From Kudoa neothunni (taxonomy: Eukaryota; Cnidaria), in the NCBI GenBank assembly GCA_964304625.1, contig OZ199839.1, positions 1,302,001 to 1,366,000 on the forward strand: 64,000 bases of DNA, given 5' to 3'. The notes under the pieces are model-generated. The model worked only from the letters and a program-made list of their open reading frames with translations, had not been told where the DNA came from and made no database searches. Numbering within the stretch: the stretch's first letter is position 1; the number at the start of each line of letters is the position of its first letter. A program made the position numbers and the translations under genes. This document shows positions 61,001 through 64,000 of the stretch, one piece after another.

Positions 61001-63722
61001 TTCATCTATCGCCATCTTATACGCGTAAAATAACAAACATTAATTAGCACGTTTAAATTAGAGCTGTAATGGGAGTATTTCATTTGAATAGAACAGCGGT
61101 GGTCAAACCGTGGCTTTTGGAAAAAATTTTTTTAAATTCACTAAAGTACAACGTTTAAACTGTTTAATCAAGTGAAGAAATTAAATCTTAAATCGTAAAC
61201 CGGAAAATATTTTTGATTAGAAAACAGTTAAAAACTACCATATCGCCTTAATATTTGACGCAAACTAGAATTAGTACCGATTTCATTACGAAATACAATT
61301 AGAACTAGTGTTTATCCAATACCAAATATCGAAAGAATAAAACACACATTGAAGTTTTATAGATGATTCATAATTCCAACACGCCAAGGGAATGAATTTT
61401 GGAAATATATTCCAGAAAATAAATATTCAAAATTACAAGAAATTTGTCTGAAAATTGTTCCAACAACTTATTTTTGTGAGTTTATTTATTCAACGACGGA
61501 GATTGTAAATTCGAAGCATCGCGGATCTCTCCCTCCCTCCCTCCCCCACAAACAAACAAACACCTGACTGGACTAATTCGTACAGCGTTAACGGCATCCG
61601 CCGACCCAGATTACCGTATCGTCAGCTCACAGATAATATGGAAACATAAAAAACTTGTAACATAAAAATTTCTAAACAATTCGAAAGCATTAAATTCCCG
61701 CGTCATTACTTTATTCATGAATATTTAATTCTATGTTTTGTCAGACACCATGTATGACTAATTATAAAAAATATTTTATTATTATTATTACGACCATTTT
61801 CACACATAAAAAGTTTCTTGGGTTATTAATTACTAATTTACTATATAGGAAAAACCATCGCAAATTATACCAGTAATAATCATTTGTAAGTTTTCCAACC
61901 ATTAACCGAATAAGAAAAAAATAAAAATCCAACATTTGATCCTAATATTTACCAAAAATTTTTCGAGAATTAAAGTTTTAAATAAGGAAGAGATGCGTAA
62001 ATGATTTTAACGCCTTGTGGCTCTCGAAACTTTGGGCAACCTTAAAGTTTGTTCCCGATCTGGGCAATTTTGGCAGTTTGGCCACCTCTGGAATAGAAAG
62101 ATTTACATACTGATACTGATACTGATACTGATAATAATAATAATAAATGAGTAATATAAAATAAGGCAGCCCTCACTTTTGTTATACAGAAAAATGTGGA
62201 TCATAAAGTCGATTTTAAAAAAGGGAGAAATAAACATAGATACAATGCTTATTTATGTTCAAATTATGCAAAAATTACAGCATGCGCAAAACTCTTAGAA
62301 ATCTACAAACAACAAATAATTTATCTCGATACTAGTCAAAAGCTTTACCAAATTAATCCTACTAATTGTACGATAATAAACAAATTCCAAGTGTTTGCGC
62401 ACCAATTAATGGTTGCCATCGCTTGATAATTGCCCATTCATCCTAAGGCAACAAATTTTAAAAACAATCGATGAAAAACTACTAATAGAAAAATTAAATA
62501 TTTTGGTCAAGATGATATATTTTTTGGAAGATACATCATTCTGTAATTATAATGTATGTGTGCGCTAATATACGTGAGATTAGGGTAATTACAAAAAGCA
62601 AGAGAACGAATTAATTTTTAACAATAGAAATTAACACCCAATCCATTGTTTTAGTTAAATCAAGTAATTCAATACCCACACCTAATCTCTTCCTTGTGTA
62701 GCTTTAAAGTATTAAATTGTTTTGTAACTAACATAACACAACAACGACAACAACTCAGAAATAAATAGATCTAGAAAATTATCAATAATGAAAGCTCCAA
62801 GAAAGAAACACAGAGATTGTGTAAGATTTTTGAAACTAAGAAATACGAGCCAATAATCTCAGGCTTTATTTATGCAATGACGTGCGCAAGACAAATTAAT
62901 TCCCGCGGCTGTCGGATTGTTAAACTGTTAGCTCCACATAGTTAAAAGCTTGATTGACAAGAACACCAAAAATAACACCATACAGCAAAACATAAAAATT
63001 ACCTTAGGGTGAGCTTGGAAATTTTGAAGACTCTTCATCAGAAACTGCACATATCGCGGCATAATTTGTTTCATTTTCTCTCCAAACAACGTAGGGAAAT
63101 ATCTAAATCGAGGATTCCAAATAACAACCTAGCACCATCACCACCAAAAAATCCAGCATACATAACAAGAGTGAGCGCAATTTCATGCATTCGAGGGTCA
63201 TTAGAAGCAACACAGTTGAGAACAAAAGTTACACTTTCCTCCCATGTGTTGGCTCCATCCGAATAAAAAACCTCCATAAGACTAGACATCAGAGAGATGA
63301 GTTTTTTCCGATAGGAAGCATTCTCTTCGCTGACCACCAACTGAGGAATACACTGCTTGGAAAATGCATATGTTTGTTCGGATACCTCGTTTCGGGAGAT
63401 CGAGTTAACAAAAATCATTTTCAGTGTAACACATGCGATATTTTTCAACTATACAAGCCACATTTATCACAATTCACGTGCAGTAATCAACGTGGTAGTA
63501 GTTACGTCAAGAGAGGCTTGAGATGTGAGAACATGTAGCAACAGTTGGGCACGATTTTCCGTGGGAATTGAAGTTAGTTGACTCTAATCGTTTCGAGTTA
63601 AGTAGTTCACAGTCACATCAACCGAATAATACCTCAGCTGTACGCCGAATGTTATTGTCATGATTCATAAGAGATGACAGCACTGTGCAAAATTGTTCAA
63701 AATGTTGAGAGTTGCTGTTCAT
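58025..63722 (-). CDS. IPO5: Importin-5 (karyopherin beta-3), conserved copy P0, frame breaks in the 3' half
   Basis: Ran-dependent nuclear import receptor of HEAT repeats. Exons: 63722-63633, 63583-63506, 63448-63162, 63102-63003, 60801-58142, and probably 58068-58025. Introns are 49, 57, 59, 2,201 and perhaps 73 nt, at the same positions as in P1-P3. Exon 1 encodes MNSNSQHFEQFCTVLSSLM. It is the closest of the four to human importin-5: it keeps the acidic-loop helix (FGETSLDRIACALKG, LQNPDWKFQDAAL) and the C-terminal repeats (CIFDDVVEFAP, LGYLCELID). GC is visibly higher than in P1-P3. The frame shifts by one base at about 60650, 59375, 58877, 58840, 58735, 58530 and 58265, each equal to one extra base. 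The one at 59375 could instead be a 40-nt GT-AG intron. Without seven bases the exons total 1,084 codons, near the family length. Either a decaying parent gene or uncorrected assembly errors. The last exon is uncertain. Confidence 0.8.
61094..62090. mobile_element. Non-autonomous hAT element in intron 4 of importin-5 P0 (997 bp)
   Basis: Ends CAGCGGTGGTCAAACCGTGG and the complement CAGAGGTGGCCAAACTGCC, the hAT pattern CAGxGGTGGxCAAAC. Perfect 8-bp duplications GAATAGAA lie at 61086-61093 and 62091-62098. No transposase ORF inside. It accounts for almost half of the only large intron of P0. Confidence 0.9.
62107..62152. repeat. Simple repeat
   Basis: Four to five TACTGA units followed by TAATAA triplets, within intron 4 of P0. 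Confidence 0.85.
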
Positions 63723-64000
63723 TTTGATGAATTTGATATTAGCGTTGAGTTGTATGGAGCGAAGATCCTTGAATTAGTAGCCAATCACAATGGGCAAAAC
63801 GGCTATACAGGTACTATGCTAAGCCGAGTCGTCGTTAATTGATTCCCAATGTTCGGAAGATTACATTTTCACGAGGTAACCGTTGTCGATCACTCACGCC
63901 AACCTCATTGTATATTTAATATACAACAATTTGAATCACTATCATTTATTGCTAATTGACTGAATGAAGTTGGGTTAAAATCCGTTCACACCTACATATA
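63723..64000. other. Upstream region of importin-5 P0
   Basis: Presumed 5' UTR and promoter of P0 up to the window edge. Less AT-rich than most of the window. I see no named promoter element. Confidence 0.4.

Noticed and set aside
1-64000. tRNA, rRNA, CRISPR arrays and bacterial-type operons
   Set aside because: I found no cloverleaf, rRNA motif or spaced direct repeat array, and gene structure is plainly eukaryotic.

Overview
The window is an AT-rich animal nuclear sequence, most likely from an arthropod (inference from the mix of Ty3/Gypsy, hAT, Tigger/pogo, Tc1, MULE and piggyBac elements; I cannot name the species). All host genes I can support are on the minus strand and belong to only two families, both tandemly amplified. 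Neither family is visible as a whole gene in single ORFs, because the coding sequence is cut by very short introns (39-59 nt). The reading frames join exactly when these are removed.

Family 1: four secreted proteins with five Kunitz-like domains each (A 3243-4768, B 17561-19066, C 24159-25681, D 33518-35079). Each has six exons, all five introns are phase 1, one domain lies per exon, and the predicted proteins are 431, 424, 429 and 444 aa without a stop. Most domains have lost the disulfide that braces the inhibitor loop. Copies A-C lie in a segmental duplication; D is more diverged and ends in a Thr/Ala/Gly-rich tail.

Family 2: four importin-5 (karyopherin beta-3) genes. P1 (28952-32167) and P2 (37501-41118) are intact six-exon divergent paralogues of 974 and 977 aa. 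P3 (48807-52039) carries three single-base deletions. P0 (58025-63722) is closest to ordinary importin-5 but shows about seven single-base frame breaks.

Layout: 1-5325, 3' part of a Ty3/Gypsy element inside a Tigger element, then Kunitz A. 5326-9233, an old hAT. 9234-21705, duplication copy B with Tigger, solo LTR, a MULE insertion, Kunitz B and a piggyBac relic. 21706-28009, a TTAA-flanked element, Kunitz C and a second piggyBac relic. 28952-41118, P1, Kunitz D, a Tigger relic and P2. 43858-48351, a Tc1 element and another TTAA element. 48807-57685, P3 and a full-length hAT. 58025-63722, P0 with a non-autonomous hAT in its large intron. Many insertions can be proven from target-site duplications and from empty sites in the paralogous copies. 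The exon models come from reading frame, splice-site and paralogue comparison only; there is no transcript evidence here.
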